Source of the DNA: Tetramitus jugosus
Taxonomy: Eukaryota > Heterolobosea > Eutetramitea > Acrasida > Vahlkampfiidae
Direction: 5' to 3'
Length of the DNA stretch: 64,000 nt
NCBI GenBank assembly: GCA_937625935.1
Contig: OW569365.1
Location: forward strand, 186,001 to 250,000
Numbering within the stretch: position 1 is the stretch's first letter; each line of letters begins with the position of its first letter. The notes below the pieces were generated by a model. That model worked only from the letters and a program-made list of their open reading frames with translations. It was not told where the DNA came from and ran no database searches. Below, piece after piece: positions 34,702-45,656 of this stretch. Position numbers and translations under genes: made by a program.

Positions 34702-36045
34702 TTACACTTCTCCTTGTTGCTTTGCAATATCACTGCTGCCTTTTTGATGCAGTCCACCATTCTGACTCGAATTACTCTTTTCGTTGTCCTCTCTGGCAAT
34801 CTGATTCACATAGTTGTGAATGGCCTCTGTACTCACATTCATGCCATCAACGTACTCTGATGATTCTTGGCCAATCATTTGCTGTTGCTGTTGCAGCACA
34901 GTTGACAAGAGAACCGTAGCGACAGTGTTCTTCTTCCACGAGTTCACATCAAAGAATTCACCGGTTGATTCCTTGACCCACAGTTGTTGTTCTCTGATCC
35001 ATGTCCAACCACGCTTTTGCAGCTCTCGTGCCGCAATCATTTGCATGGCGTCTCTTGGCATTGAATAAAACATGTAAAACAGTGTGTCGTCCTTGAAGTG
35101 AGACAAGTGATCTTCCTTGACTTCCATTTGACCATGTGTCTTGTAGCATGATGGCACAGAGAACTCTGGCTGTATGAATGATCTCTGTTCGCTCCAGGGC
35201 GATGAAAAACTTGTGTACAGATATTCTCGCGAGTTTAGATTGAGGCCGAGTGTTGTCAGATCGGGTCCCAACTGCAGAATACACATCTCTGGATCTTGCA
35301 TGTGAATGAGAGGCAGCAGACCCATGAGTCCATACTTTGATGTGACTCGTGATGCAGGAGCAGAGGACGATGACGTGACAGATGATGAACTGGCAGAGAG
35401 AGGTGTCGTTGCACCGCCTATCGAACCTGACATTCCCATCAATGATGATTGCTGTTGTTGTGGCAAGCCAAGCGACGATGGCATCATTGCATTCAATCCA
35501 GCACCCTGCTGTTGTTGTTGTTGTTGTTGTTTCTGCATCAACTGCTGTTGCTGCTGCTGCGATGATTGTTGCATGGTGGCCATTGGATTCATTGATGATG
35601 ACATGGCAGATCCTCCTACAACACCACCCATTGACATTTGTTGCTGTTTGTTGAGCATGGAGAGAATATTGTCAGATGGTCGATACGAAGGCGGTATCGT
35701 TCCTGCTCCACCACCAATCGATGAAGACGACAATTGATTCAATGATGATGCGGATGATAGTGATGCTCCACCACCAATCGATGAAGATCCTATTCCTGTT
35801 GAGCTAGGTGGTCGATTAGGTATTGCACCACCGCCGTACACTTGCTGTTGAAACTGTTGTTGTTGTTGCTGTTGTTGCTGCTGTTGTTGTTGTTGTTGCA
35901 ACATGAATGACTGCTGTTGTTGCATGAGCAATTGATGTTGTTGTTGAGAAGTGAGTTGAGAGGGGTGAATGTTTTGATTGGATCCTGGTGTGGATGCATT
36001 GGCTGATCCAAAATTTTGTGAGCCAAAATTTTGCATAAAATTCAT
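34702..36045 (-). CDS. NOT2: NOT2 (CNOT2) subunit of CCR4-NOT
   Basis: 447 residues from the ATG at 36045. The N-terminal part is low in complexity with Gln runs, then Ser/Gly-rich segments. The C-terminal part has the NOT2/3/5 family features: PEMCILQLGPDLTTLGLNLN, SPWSEQ, DTLFYMFYSMPRD and the NOT-box segment ELQKRGWTWIREQQLWVKES, followed by FDVNSW. NOT2 pairs with NOT3/5 in the CCR4-NOT complex, which deadenylates and represses mRNA in the cytoplasm and also acts in transcription. The frame is open upstream of 36045 but lacks an ATG. The gene diverges from TGS1. Confidence 0.88.
   Translation of the reverse strand: MNFMQNFGSQNFGSANASTPGSNQNIHPSQLTSQQQHQLLMQQQQSFMLQQQQQQQQQQQQQQQFQQQVYGGGAIPNRPPSSTGIGSSSIGGGASLSSASSLNQLSSSSIGGGAGTIPPSYRPSDNILSMLNKQQQMSMGGVVGGSAMSSSMNPMATMQQSSQQQQQQLMQKQQQQQQQQGAGLNAMMPSSLGLPQQQQSSLMGMSGSIGGATTPLSASSSSVTSSSSAPASRVTSKYGLMGLLPLIHMQDPEMCILQLGPDLTTLGLNLNSREYLYTSFSSPWSEQRSFIQPEFSVPSCYKTHGQMEVKEDHLSHFKDDTLFYMFYSMPRDAMQMIAARELQKRGWTWIREQQLWVKESTGEFFDVNSWKKNTVATVLLSTVLQQQQQMIGQESSEYVDGMNVSTEAIHNYVNQIAREDNEKSNSSQNGGLHQKGSSDIAKQQGEV
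35500..35960 (-). repeat. CAG/CAA-type trinucleotide tracts coding polyglutamine
   Basis: Two clusters of mixed CAA/CAG codons inside NOT2, at about 35505-35570 and 35850-35955, encode Gln runs of up to about 15. Interruptions by CAA suggest moderately stable tracts. Such tracts are common in amoebal regulatory proteins and are not a separate element. Confidence 0.8.
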
Positions 36046-36463
36046 GATGATTAATAATGCCGCGCAGAATGTGTGAGAGCTCTCTTTGATGAGTGATGGT
36101 GGTGATGATTGCTTTATGTTACGTATGTTTTTTTTTCTTCTTGCAAAAAAAGACAAAATTCAGTGTATCAAATATTGTGGATAAGATGATAATTGCAAGT
36201 TCGTTTTTACAAATGTCGTCGTTTGAAAATGTGATCACAAAATGGTTGCACTGCCGCTGGTTTGATTGGTAGCTTCACTGTCTGAGGATCAAAAAAGCAA
36301 AGAAATTTTTTGCGTTGTTGTTGTTTTTTGGAGCGTAAAACCAAACAGCACCTTACAAAATAGGCTTTTTAGTCCGATTCATTCTCCGTTCCAAAATCGA
36401 GAAGGAAACCAAATAACCATTTGTTTGTGTGAAATTTACTGTTGTTGTTGTTGTTGTTGCAGA
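36046..36463. other. Intergenic/leader between NOT2 and TGS1
   Basis: 418 bp between divergent ATGs. The last bases before the TGS1 ATG, a (GTT)n tract ending in GCAG at 36441-36462, look like a 3' splice site, so a 5'-UTR intron is possible; no matching donor was assigned. No other gene is seen. Confidence 0.45.
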
Positions 36464-37411
36464 ATGTCATCCGGTAGGAAGCGAAAGAGAAGTCATGCTT
36501 CCAAACGAAAATCAAAACTCCAAAAGCTTGCAGAGAAAGAAAGCGAAAACGATCAAGTTCCAAGCTCTCATGATTTGAGCTCAAAAGTGGTTCCATTCTC
36601 AGCTGAGAATGAAACAACAAATGAAAATGAAGAAAGTGTCTCGCTCGAAAATGACAATGATGTGGATTCTCTCGTACCGAAATCTGTTCAAAAGTTTTAC
36701 AACATGAGGCTTCGATTGTGGAGTAAATTTGACCAAGGAATTCAAATGGACGAAACAGCATACTACAGTGTGACACCAGAGAAGATTGCAATTCATTTGG
36801 CACAGAGAATTTGTCAGAATGCAAGAATTGTTGTGGTTGATGGATTTGCTGGAGTCGCTGGTAATTCTATCCAGTTTGCATTGCAACCGAATTGTGCTCA
36901 CGTGTTTGCAGTGGAGCTAGACAAGAATCGATGTCGCATGGCACAGCACAATGCTTCCGTGTACGGTGCTCAGGACAAGATTACATTTTTGAATCAAGAT
37001 TTTATGCATGCGATGCAGTTTACTCTACCAGCTTTAATACGGTCGATACAGAAGCAAGAACCTGGTTTGGAGGTGGTTGTTTTCTTGGCTCCACCGTATG
37101 GTGGTACTCATGCTACGTTGACCGATGAGTATGACATGAATGAGATGAGTCCAACAGATGCCGCTACACTCGTCCAGATGTGTATCACTCATTTGTCGAG
37201 TCACATTTGCTTCCTGCTGCCAAAGAATGTTACTCACAAACAGATTGGAGAGATTATAACAAAGAGCAATACAGATACTGCGGAGTACGAGGAGAACAAT
37301 GTGAGTGCCAAGTGTAAAACTGTGTCCTTGTATCTGGGCAAACTTTTGGTTCATCCAGATCGGTGCACAGACCAAGTAGAGCTTTCCGATTTGGAATACG
37401 TGGAAAGTTGA
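36464..37411 (+). CDS. TGS1: TGS1 trimethylguanosine synthase
   Basis: 315 residues from the ATG at 36464. A basic N-terminus (SSGRKRKRSHASKRKS, probable nuclear signal) and an acidic linker precede the methyltransferase domain: KFYNMRLRLWSKFDQGI, the TGS1-specific AYYSVTPEKIAIHLA, motif I VVVDGFAGVAGNSIQFA, motif II HVFAVELDKNRCRMA, and motif IV FLAPPYGG. TGS1 adds two methyl groups to N2 of the m7G cap of snRNAs and snoRNAs. In animals and fungi the motif IV is usually SPPWGG, with the Trp stacking on the cap guanine; here it is APPYGG, Tyr in place of Trp. All other motifs are intact. Confidence 0.9.
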   Translation: MSSGRKRKRSHASKRKSKLQKLAEKESENDQVPSSHDLSSKVVPFSAENETTNENEESVSLENDNDVDSLVPKSVQKFYNMRLRLWSKFDQGIQMDETAYYSVTPEKIAIHLAQRICQNARIVVVDGFAGVAGNSIQFALQPNCAHVFAVELDKNRCRMAQHNASVYGAQDKITFLNQDFMHAMQFTLPALIRSIQKQEPGLEVVVFLAPPYGGTHATLTDEYDMNEMSPTDAATLVQMCITHLSSHICFLLPKNVTHKQIGEIITKSNTDTAEYEENNVSAKCKTVSLYLGKLLVHPDRCTDQVELSDLEYVES

Positions 37412-37557
37412 ATGTGACCACACACTTGCCTTGCTCCGCTTACGCGAGGCGCGGTACTGCTTTGTGGTCCAATTTCGTACACACTCCCGACCAGAGTACC
37501 ACACACTAGGTAAAAACACAGCCAAAGATCATCACGGGATTTCACCTCATCAAGATA

Positions 37558-38247
37558 ATGAACTCATCTTTGATAAATACGAGAGAATGTGAGATGTGGA
37601 GATCTATTCAGAGAAGTTTTGAGAGACAAACACAAGTATCCATTGACGCAGGAAAGATCTATCAAGGAGTCAAGTCTCTTGATACTCTTGGTCGACTAAA
37701 TCTACCTCTATTAAATATTGCATCACCAATAGACCTACAAAGAAACTGTTCTTTGTCAATGGGTGAGAGTCCTCCCTTAATTTCGAGGTCGAGCAATCGA
37801 TCGACAAACTCTGCATCCAACAGTTCAGTAACGAAGAGTCCCCGATTACTACCACTGTCTCCAACTAGCTCGAATGAAGAAAAACATCTACGGAAGCAAA
37901 GGAGGAGGAAGAATCGAAAGACAACAACAGATGACTCAGGGAGTGTGGCTACGATCAACTCGGCAAACAGCAACGCGAGCTCGAGAGACTCTCATAAGAG
38001 ATCAAAGCGAACCAACAAGGAGAAAAACGAAAATGTAGCTCCAACTGAGAACAACAGGGAGTCATGGCCATCGACTTATGAAGATGTTGTCAGCTTATCT
38101 CAATCCTTTGAACCTCCTCACCCTCCAAAGTATCACTATTATGATCGATCACCCATTCGCTCAGTCTTTGAATTGAACAATTACAAGACTTATCCCATCA
38201 TGGAACGAGAATTCCTGGATAACAGACACCTTTCAGTCCTCATGTAA
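37558..38247 (+). CDS. Hypothetical low-complexity protein
   Basis: 229 residues, ATG at 37558, no intron. Ser/Asn-rich with a strongly basic middle (EEKHLRKQRRRKNRK) that could be a nuclear localisation signal. No domain recognised. It lies 146 bp after TGS1 and 75 bp before the next unknown gene on the same strand. The length and single long frame support it as a real gene, but nothing shows its function. Confidence 0.55.
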   Translation: MNSSLINTRECEMWRSIQRSFERQTQVSIDAGKIYQGVKSLDTLGRLNLPLLNIASPIDLQRNCSLSMGESPPLISRSSNRSTNSASNSSVTKSPRLLPLSPTSSNEEKHLRKQRRRKNRKTTTDDSGSVATINSANSNASSRDSHKRSKRTNKEKNENVAPTENNRESWPSTYEDVVSLSQSFEPPHPPKYHYYDRSPIRSVFELNNYKTYPIMEREFLDNRHLSVLM

Positions 38248-38322
38248 TCCCCACGCACTAAACCAAATTAAAAAAAGTTCATCTCTTTGCTCGAACACAA
38301 AGCACCAATTCCACACAACATT

Positions 38323-39582
38323 ATGAACAAGAGAACTCTGGCCAATGTGCTACAATCAAGTGACATCACCAATCGATCCTCTTCTTCATCCTCACCCTCT
38401 TCAACATCCAACAACAACAACAAGAAAACAACAACAAAAACAACAAGACGTGTCATCTATGTGAGCTCAGCACTTGATGTTGCAGGCAGTAGCTTCATTG
38501 AGCCTTCCACACCACCAGAGGGAATCATCTCTCAAGAGAGTGATCTTGCTCCCACCACAACAACTACTGAGAGTGTTAAAAACACTGTCACTACTGCATC
38601 AACAACACCATTGAAAAGAACTGGATCAAAAGCAGCAATAGGAAGTCAGCAAATGGATCATGGAAATAGTCGAAGACAGAGTAATGATTTTCATCATGCT
38701 TCTTCTTCTGTTTCTTCATCTTCATCATCGTCATCTTCCTCTCAGAGTGAAGTTTTTTCATCAGGTGATTCACTGATAACATCAACAACAACGACAATAA
38801 CAACAACAATGAAGACGAATGAAACAAGTACAGAACTACAACAAGGAGAAGAAGAAGAAGATGAGGAGAGTAGAATAAGAGTGCATTCTCCTCCAGATAG
38901 AAAACGAGCAAAGAGGAGTCATTCCAATGTGATAAACTCTGGTGTAGATGCAGTACGGAAACCAGTGATTACTTATTGTGGTAGTAGAAGAGCATCTACA
39001 GTCGTAGCTAATGTTGTCACTCACAGTACAAACAAGGAGAATGACAATTTAGAAGCAATTGAAGGTGGAGAGGTACTAACTGATGCATTAGTGGACTCAG
39101 AGACAATAGCAAATAGCACAAGAGCAAGAAAGGATAGTGACAGGGCAGTTTTGCAAATAGAGCAACAGAGCAATGTGGCGCAAGAAACAGCGAACGAGTA
39201 CCAAAAAACTGAAATTTATGTACAGAATGATACAAATGTGACAATATCAGTTCAAATCTTTCCTTGTGTGCCTGTGAAAGGGAAGGTGTATGGCGAGAGG
39301 TATATCTTTCCTGGAAAAACACAATTTGTCAAAGTTAGACAGAACAGAAAGTCGAATTGCTTTTTTGTCTCTGTTTTGACAAAGAGTAGGAAACAAATGT
39401 ACCGTGGAATATCATGCCTTGAATTTGCATTCAAGCATGAGCCTTTCCGGTTGGTAGTTCGTTTTGGGGAAGCTATTAAGGCATTCTCAGCAGAAGAAAC
39501 GCGTGTGATTCCATTCACGATTGATGAGCACCAAGGCACACTCAACACGAGCTCAGATAGTGATGAGAGTACTTCCTTTTGA
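38323..39582 (+). CDS. Hypothetical protein, disordered N-terminus and globular C-terminus
   Basis: 419 residues from the ATG at 38323. Residues 1 to about 295 are Ser/Thr/Glu/Asn-rich and probably disordered, with basic stretches. The last 120 residues look folded and rich in beta-strand: TEIYVQNDTNVTISVQIFPC, YGERYIFPGKTQFVKVRQNR, FRLVVRFGEAIKAFSAEE. I did not recognise the fold. The frame starts earlier but without an ATG. Confidence 0.6.
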   Translation: MNKRTLANVLQSSDITNRSSSSSSPSSTSNNNNKKTTTKTTRRVIYVSSALDVAGSSFIEPSTPPEGIISQESDLAPTTTTTESVKNTVTTASTTPLKRTGSKAAIGSQQMDHGNSRRQSNDFHHASSSVSSSSSSSSSSQSEVFSSGDSLITSTTTTITTTMKTNETSTELQQGEEEEDEESRIRVHSPPDRKRAKRSHSNVINSGVDAVRKPVITYCGSRRASTVVANVVTHSTNKENDNLEAIEGGEVLTDALVDSETIANSTRARKDSDRAVLQIEQQSNVAQETANEYQKTEIYVQNDTNVTISVQIFPCVPVKGKVYGERYIFPGKTQFVKVRQNRKSNCFFVSVLTKSRKQMYRGISCLEFAFKHEPFRLVVRFGEAIKAFSAEETRVIPFTIDEHQGTLNTSSDSDESTSF

Positions 39583-39700
39583 GGGATCTATGGTTGATTA
39601 ATCTTTGACTCACTTTTACAGTTATTTCCCTCCGACTGGATGTTTTTTGGGCCAAGACAAAAATGGAATTTGCCATTTTCGTTTTAACAACATACAAAAT

Positions 39701-42700
39701 ATGTTAAGAAAGGTACTCACATGCATCATACTGGTGCTTATGTACCCATATGTTACTTGTAACATAGTGCAACTTCATAACTCCTTAGTCGTTAGTTGTG
39801 TGTATATGAAAGATATTTCTTGTGTTGTTAATTTCGGTTCGCTAAGTTTCTCTTTTAGATTCATTATTCCAAGTTTTTACAGACATTCACGATATCCAAA
39901 TTGGATATCCTATCATCAATGAATATGGATCTATTTGTCAAACTCCTCCCTTTACATATAAGTCTCTTCCGATAGGTGTTGTTCCTGAGATAGTAGGGAC
40001 ACTTCGAAATTTGAATGGATCAGCAGTTGGTTTGTGGTACAATGCGAATAATTGTTATGTTGTTCCCTACTCAAATAACAATACATGTACAAAATATTCT
40101 TTTTCAAATCGATTATCTGAGTGTGACAATGATATTAGATTGCAGTTGAATGCGGGAAAAGCTGGTTTTAGTGTGATAAAAGATCTACAAGACACTCGAT
40201 TGTTAATTGAGAAGCTGACAGACAGCCTGTATAATATTCAATCTTTGGACAAAAGGAGTGTGATACTAACTGGAGCTCCAAAGTCAGCATTATCGAGGCA
40301 AATACAAAGCCTCCTCAACACCTTTAAGATTCACAGTGAAACTTATATAGACAAGATTGATGCATACGTACGTCAAGACTTGCAATATATCGAGGAGGTT
40401 GGACAAGAGGCATCGCTCGATACTCAAACTCTCACACAAAGTGTACAAATGGGCTCAGCATTACTTCGCTCCTTAAGCCGAGGAGAACTCAATCAATCTC
40501 ATGTTGATGAACTATCTGAACTTCATCTCTCTGATTTCAGCTTCGATTCGATTTTTAACTCGTCTGAGAGTGTAGAAGCTAACTCGTGGTTTCCAATATT
40601 ACAGCTTAAACGAGTTGCTTTTCACTCAATTGTGGTGTCCATGTCAAATATGATTCATCAAGCCAATATGTATCAAGTAATGAATGATTCATGTCTCAAC
40701 TTTGAATGTAAGAACCAAAACGCGAGAAAATTATTCGATTTTGACATCTTAGGTTTTCTTCAGAATATCACCAAGTTCAATTCGGAACGCATCGGTCCTT
40801 GTGGCAATTCAATCATCGAAAAAGCTATGGGATCTGTTTACCAGATGTTGGACTCTCAGTCAAAGTACACTGAACCAGATTATTCTCTCCCTTTTCAATG
40901 GCATAAGTGCTTATCTCAACAAACGCTATCCCAACATGAAGCTTTTTCACTCGACCTCTCAGGAATGGAGGTTATTCCATTCTCCAGGACAACAGATATT
41001 AATTCCGAGCAAGGACATCATGGATTATTGCTTCTTCCTAGGTCTTCTATTGTATATGTGCATCATGAAAAATTTAATAGAGCGATTGATCTTTCGCGAT
41101 TGAGCTCCAATTCTTTGATTGAAACCAATTTTGGATACAAAGAGGCACCCTACAGTCCAGATCCACAACCTGAACAAGTTCCTCCTCCCTCAGTGAGTCC
41201 ACTATTCCTGTGCCCACCAGGTCGATATGGTAAAGATTGCTCTGTGTGTCCTATCGGTTCGTGGTCAAATGATGGATTTCTCCACTTATGCTCGAATGCT
41301 CCAGACACTGACGCTGAATACTTCGTGCATAACTGGCCAACTCCTAATTGTCCTTTTCGATGTTTGAACAACAAGTATCGAGTTAATAATACCTGCCAGG
41401 TGCCACCTGATGGTTACTATCCATTAAGTAATCAGTATCAGATTGATAGATGTCGAACAGAATTCCCTTCCAATTTTATATCATATTCATCTCACGGCCT
41501 GACTGGTAGGCCATTTTCGTGTTCCGTGGAAGCCCATCATGTATTAGAAATGGAATATAACATTACTAGTATACTAGTTGAATCATTCTCTATCGAGATA
41601 TGGATCAAAGTCAATGTTACTGGTTTGCTTAGAGCATGTGATTCACATCTATGCGACCAAATGCGCTTTGGTATTCTCGACACAGAATTATGGTCATTGT
41701 ATCTATCCCTTCATGATTCGATGGTCAGGTTAAATGTTGCTGATAATATCGGAGCGGCTGCTCAAAGTAAGCTCCTTAGACTAGACAATGATTGGCATCA
41801 ACATGTAATCCAATACGATGCAAGACTCAAACTTATTTATTTCTCAGTTGACTCTGTTCCTATTGGGGGAGGTTGGTATAACTCACCGAAGAGTAGTAAC
41901 AACATTGATAACCTTATAATAGGAGGAGCAAGATCGGATTATCCTTTGAAATCCAGAATCCTACCAGCCCAAATTGCAAGAATGCATATTCGGTCGTCAG
42001 TATTCCCAATGGAAACATTCCCTATGGATATCAGTTCAATAATGAAACGATGCCCAGATGGCCTATATTGGCACTCTCACAAATGTATTCCTCTTTGCAG
42101 ATCAGAAGGGCTCTTCAACATTGCTGATTGCCCATGTACTTGGGGACAGTTCTTCAATACTCAAACAAATCAATGTTCTTGGTGTCCAAGCTCTTCAGTT
42201 GGTAGTGTATTTCCACATTTTAGAAACAGTGATTGCATCTGCGCTTCTGGATATATATGGAGTTATTCAGAGAACTCATGTGTTGTTGGCAAACCCTCTC
42301 TGGTCGAGCCTGATGTTGACTATTATTTTGATCCGATTCCAGAAGCTATCGAGAATATTGAAGGAATTGTCATACCTCTCAATGCAACTCTAGTTGTTCA
42401 TTCTCCATCTCAAAATGCAGCTCTCCTATCTCTAAGAAAAATCGTAGAAACAACAGATGGTGTCGTTCTTGATATCACTATATTGTCTGGATTGCGTATT
42501 GTTCTGAAAGAGCAAATACCTTTTGAGGAATTACCCTTTCACTATTGCTTTTCAGAAGGTGGTCGTTATCGAATTGAAGCACAATTCAATAAGCCAGGAC
42601 ATTTGCTTGGAACAAAATACTCTCAGTTGGTTGTTGTACAAGCACGTGCTTTGCCTCCTTTCATACGGCCCTCAGATCCGAGGTTAAACGGAACAACCCT

Positions 42701-43592
42701 CTTTCAGATAGCTTCACAAGAACCATCCGAAAACAGTGTACTTTATTCATTTGATGGTATATCATTTATGATATATGATAAGCGCAATCCACCAGCTGCA
42801 TCTCCTCCCGTATCAATCTATATGTATACAAAACCCCTTGCATCGACAGTATTACCAAGTCAACTTCTCAAAACTAACTTCACTTGGAACACTGAGTCAG
42901 AGAATTACAAGTACGCTTTAGCGTATGAGAGGGCCCCTGAAAGTAACACTTCTAATGTACAATCGAGGACCGTCACATTTCTAGTTTGGTGCCAAAAAAG
43001 TATTCCAAATTGCATTCTTGCTTTGGTAATACCCATTGTATCCTTGGTGGTTATCGGTTTGGGAATTATTCTAACATTGGTGATTGTCAGAATTGTTATC
43101 AAGAGAAGAAAGACGCGAGGCATTCATGGCACGAAAGATTTTTCGCCAATCGAGAAGGAAAAGAGACCAAAAAAACCAGAGAATGCTGTCAAAGACTGTC
43201 GAACATTAAAAGAAAGAAGAAATAGAGCCTTTGGTGATATTGTATGTAATATGGACCCTTGCAAAAAGCTTGCTCGATTTCGCTGTTGGAATTGTCAGCT
43301 GTATCTTTGTAATTCTTGTCAAAACACCCACCCAACAGATCATGAATGGATAAGAATAATGATATGTGATATATGTAGAAGGAAGAGTAAGAGGCTGGCT
43401 GTATTCTCAACAAAAAAGAACTGTCTCTTTAAGTATGTTTGCTCTCATTGTGTTTCCAATCTCTCGCTACCTCCATCGGTTCGAGTAATCCAGGCTTGTA
43501 CCCAATGTAAGGACGAGCAAACATTCTCTAAGGAGAGCCAACATCTCTGCAAAAGTTGTATTGTATTGTCTAACCTAAATACACCTCGATAA
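39701..43592 (+). CDS. Type I membrane protein, LamG-like ectodomain, zinc-binding cytosolic tail
   Basis: Exon 1 starts at ATG 39701 and encodes a signal peptide (MLRKVLTCIILVLMYPYVTC). Exon 2 is open from about 39880 to 43592. An intron lies between about 39790 and 39882; its exact ends were not resolved, with candidate acceptors at TTTTAG and TTACAG. About 1,270 residues in all. The ectodomain has an N-terminal helical region, a Cys-rich segment (CPPGRYGKDCSVCPIGSW), a LamG/concanavalin-like stretch (FSIEIWIKVNVTG ... DNLIIGGA) and a second Cys-rich part. A membrane span follows (ALVIPIVSLVVIGLGIILTL). The tail has a B-box-like zinc module (CKKLARFRCWNCQLYLCNSC ... HPTDHEW) and more CXXC pairs to the end. 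A receptor role is inference. Confidence 0.75.
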
Positions 43593-43818
43593 ACAACATT
43601 GTTCAGACCATGTAACATATCTCTTCAGAACAATCTCTAGCTCTTGGTGAAGCCAACCATTGACCTTAGTGTATTTTCCTCGTGAGGTGCCAAACGCCAA
43701 GTAGTCATACCTCGTTTAGAAACTTCCGAATATGTCACGTAATATGAGATCCTCTTTTCCTCATGAAAAACCTTGTTGCACCTTGGCCTATCCACAAAGA
43801 ATCAACACAAATTGAAAA

Positions 43819-44265
43819 ATGCTCGAATCCTCAACCCCTGAACAGCGGGAAGTTCAGATAATTCTATTAAGAAAACAACTCGAGCAATTGAAAACAGAAA
43901 CTCAAGAAGTTCATGAACAAAATCAACTAAGGAGAATTGAACTTGACAATCAAAGGAAGTTCAATGAAAAGTTGACAATGAAAATCAAAGGCCAAGAACA
44001 ATTAACCCAAGAGTTAGAGGAGAAGTTACAAGTGGAAAGAGAAGGAGGAACGGATAAGTTAGCAACTCTGGAAACTCTTCAAGACTCGTACCTTGAAATG
44101 ATTGAACAAGAACTTGATCAGGTTGAATTGGATGTAATGAGTATAGGAGATTTAAGTCGATTGTTGGTCATCCTACAGGATCAAATGGTCCGGGTTAACA
44201 AAGAAAGAGACAGGAGGAGCACATACCTACATAAAAAGATCGATAGATTGGAGAGAAATGAATAA
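43819..44265 (+). CDS. Small coiled-coil protein, unknown
   Basis: 148 residues, almost entirely charged alpha-helical coiled coil (LRKQLEQLKTETQEVHEQNQ, LTQELEEKLQVERE, DQMVRVNKERDRRSTYLHKK). No catalytic motif. The clean ATG, single frame and stop support it as a gene; coiled coils of this size are frequent in cytoskeletal and flagellar proteins, but nothing here fixes the function. Confidence 0.6.
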   Translation: MLESSTPEQREVQIILLRKQLEQLKTETQEVHEQNQLRRIELDNQRKFNEKLTMKIKGQEQLTQELEEKLQVEREGGTDKLATLETLQDSYLEMIEQELDQVELDVMSIGDLSRLLVILQDQMVRVNKERDRRSTYLHKKIDRLERNE

Positions 44266-44407
44266 ATTTCGAATTTCAGCCGGACATGCAACTATTCGCG
44301 AAGAAAGAATAGAATTCTTCAATAAGTACTCGTGTCAGATTCAATAAAATAGCTTCTCAGGTTATGATTGTCGTTCGGAGGTTCCTGTTGATCTTAAAGA
44401 GAAAAAA

Positions 44408-45604
44408 CTACAATCGAGAAAAAATGGGAAATTCCCTCAATACAATGGGGTTGTGTTTCTGAAACTCGACTATCTCCCTTCGTGATCTTTGCTCTTGTTT
44501 TAACTGTTCTAACTGTGCTTGCCTTGGAAGCCCTTTCTCCACTGTTTCATTGGTGACCTTCATCTTTGTTAATTGTGATTCATTTGGTTTAATAAAATGG
44601 TTGTATAGGTATTCTTTCCACGGATTGACTTCATTTTCTGATCGCTGGTTGCTAACTGTTTGATACAGTTTGTGTTCCCTCATCATCTGCCGTAAAAGCA
44701 TCAGTTGTCTTCGATTCACTCCAGCCTCTAGTTCACGATGACTTCCTATTCGTTGTTCGTTGATGTTCGATATTGTTTCACTCAGCCCCTCTATCCCCTT
44801 ATTGTTCATTATGTTTTTTAGATATTGCAGATCGGGCACAAGTGCCTGAATCTCAATTGATGAGTCATCCTTGTCTTTGTTTTGTGTACTTGGAGTCAAA
44901 CTATTCCGCGAACTTGTGTCTGAAGTTGAATCTCTTCCATATACTTCAGATAACAATTCACTTTTATCTTTTTCGCTCGTCAGTTGGCCTGATTTGCGTT
45001 CAAATTGGTACAGCATGTGTAATACAAGTGGTGAGTCCATTTCTCTCTTGTATATCTGATCCAACAGAGACATAGGTGGATGTTGTAAGAACTCCTTTTG
45101 AAGTTCACCCAGCTCCTTGGACGATTGATCGTACAAGGAGATCCGATGTTTTTGAAGTGGATGAATCACTTCTCTCACATAACGTCTCTTTTCCTCCTTG
45201 TCCTGTTTTTCTTTTTGTTCTCTTGCGGCTTGTTCCCTTGCTACCTTTTCTATGAAATGCTCCTTTGTGGTGACAGTGGATGGTTCTGGATAATGAATGC
45301 TCGTTAGGAAAGCAGTTCTCTGCCGCCTGGCGTGGCTATTATTGTTCAGTCGCTCCACAAACTGTTTTTGGGCCAATACACGAGACATTTTGTTCAACGT
45401 CGTGTTTGGTTGCTGATCCACGAAATTTTGAGGCACCGTGGCTCTTGTTTGTCTGTCAGAACTTCGAGGGATAAAGTAATGTTCTGGCAAAGAATCAATG
45501 AGATCTTTGAGGTGAGTGGGCAATCCTCTTCCATCGAAATTCGTCTCAATCGGTTGCATAGTCTGATCTGTTTTGTTTGTTTTTTGTGAAGAGAGGAACA
45601 CCAT
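44408..45604 (-). CDS. Hypothetical charged helical protein
   Basis: 398 residues, ATG at 45604. Predominantly helical and charged, with a Lys/Glu-rich segment (KVAREQAAREQKEKQDKEEK) around residue 130, and conserved-looking short patches (LPEHYFIPRSSDR, HPLQKHRISLYDQSSKELGE). No domain was recognised. It starts 53 bp from the stop of the upstream histone-like gene, on the same strand. Confidence 0.6.
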   Translation of the reverse strand: MVFLSSQKTNKTDQTMQPIETNFDGRGLPTHLKDLIDSLPEHYFIPRSSDRQTRATVPQNFVDQQPNTTLNKMSRVLAQKQFVERLNNNSHARRQRTAFLTSIHYPEPSTVTTKEHFIEKVAREQAAREQKEKQDKEEKRRYVREVIHPLQKHRISLYDQSSKELGELQKEFLQHPPMSLLDQIYKREMDSPLVLHMLYQFERKSGQLTSEKDKSELLSEVYGRDSTSDTSSRNSLTPSTQNKDKDDSSIEIQALVPDLQYLKNIMNNKGIEGLSETISNINEQRIGSHRELEAGVNRRQLMLLRQMMREHKLYQTVSNQRSENEVNPWKEYLYNHFIKPNESQLTKMKVTNETVEKGLPRQAQLEQLKQEQRSRREIVEFQKHNPIVLREFPIFSRL

Positions 45605-45656
45605 GAATCTAATAATTATTTACAGATGTACAATGCATTCGCATGCACAAATTGAA

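Noticed and set aside
35306-35737. Cys-rich plus-strand frame opposite NOT2
   Set aside because: Complement of CAG/CAA polyglutamine tracts; no independent support.
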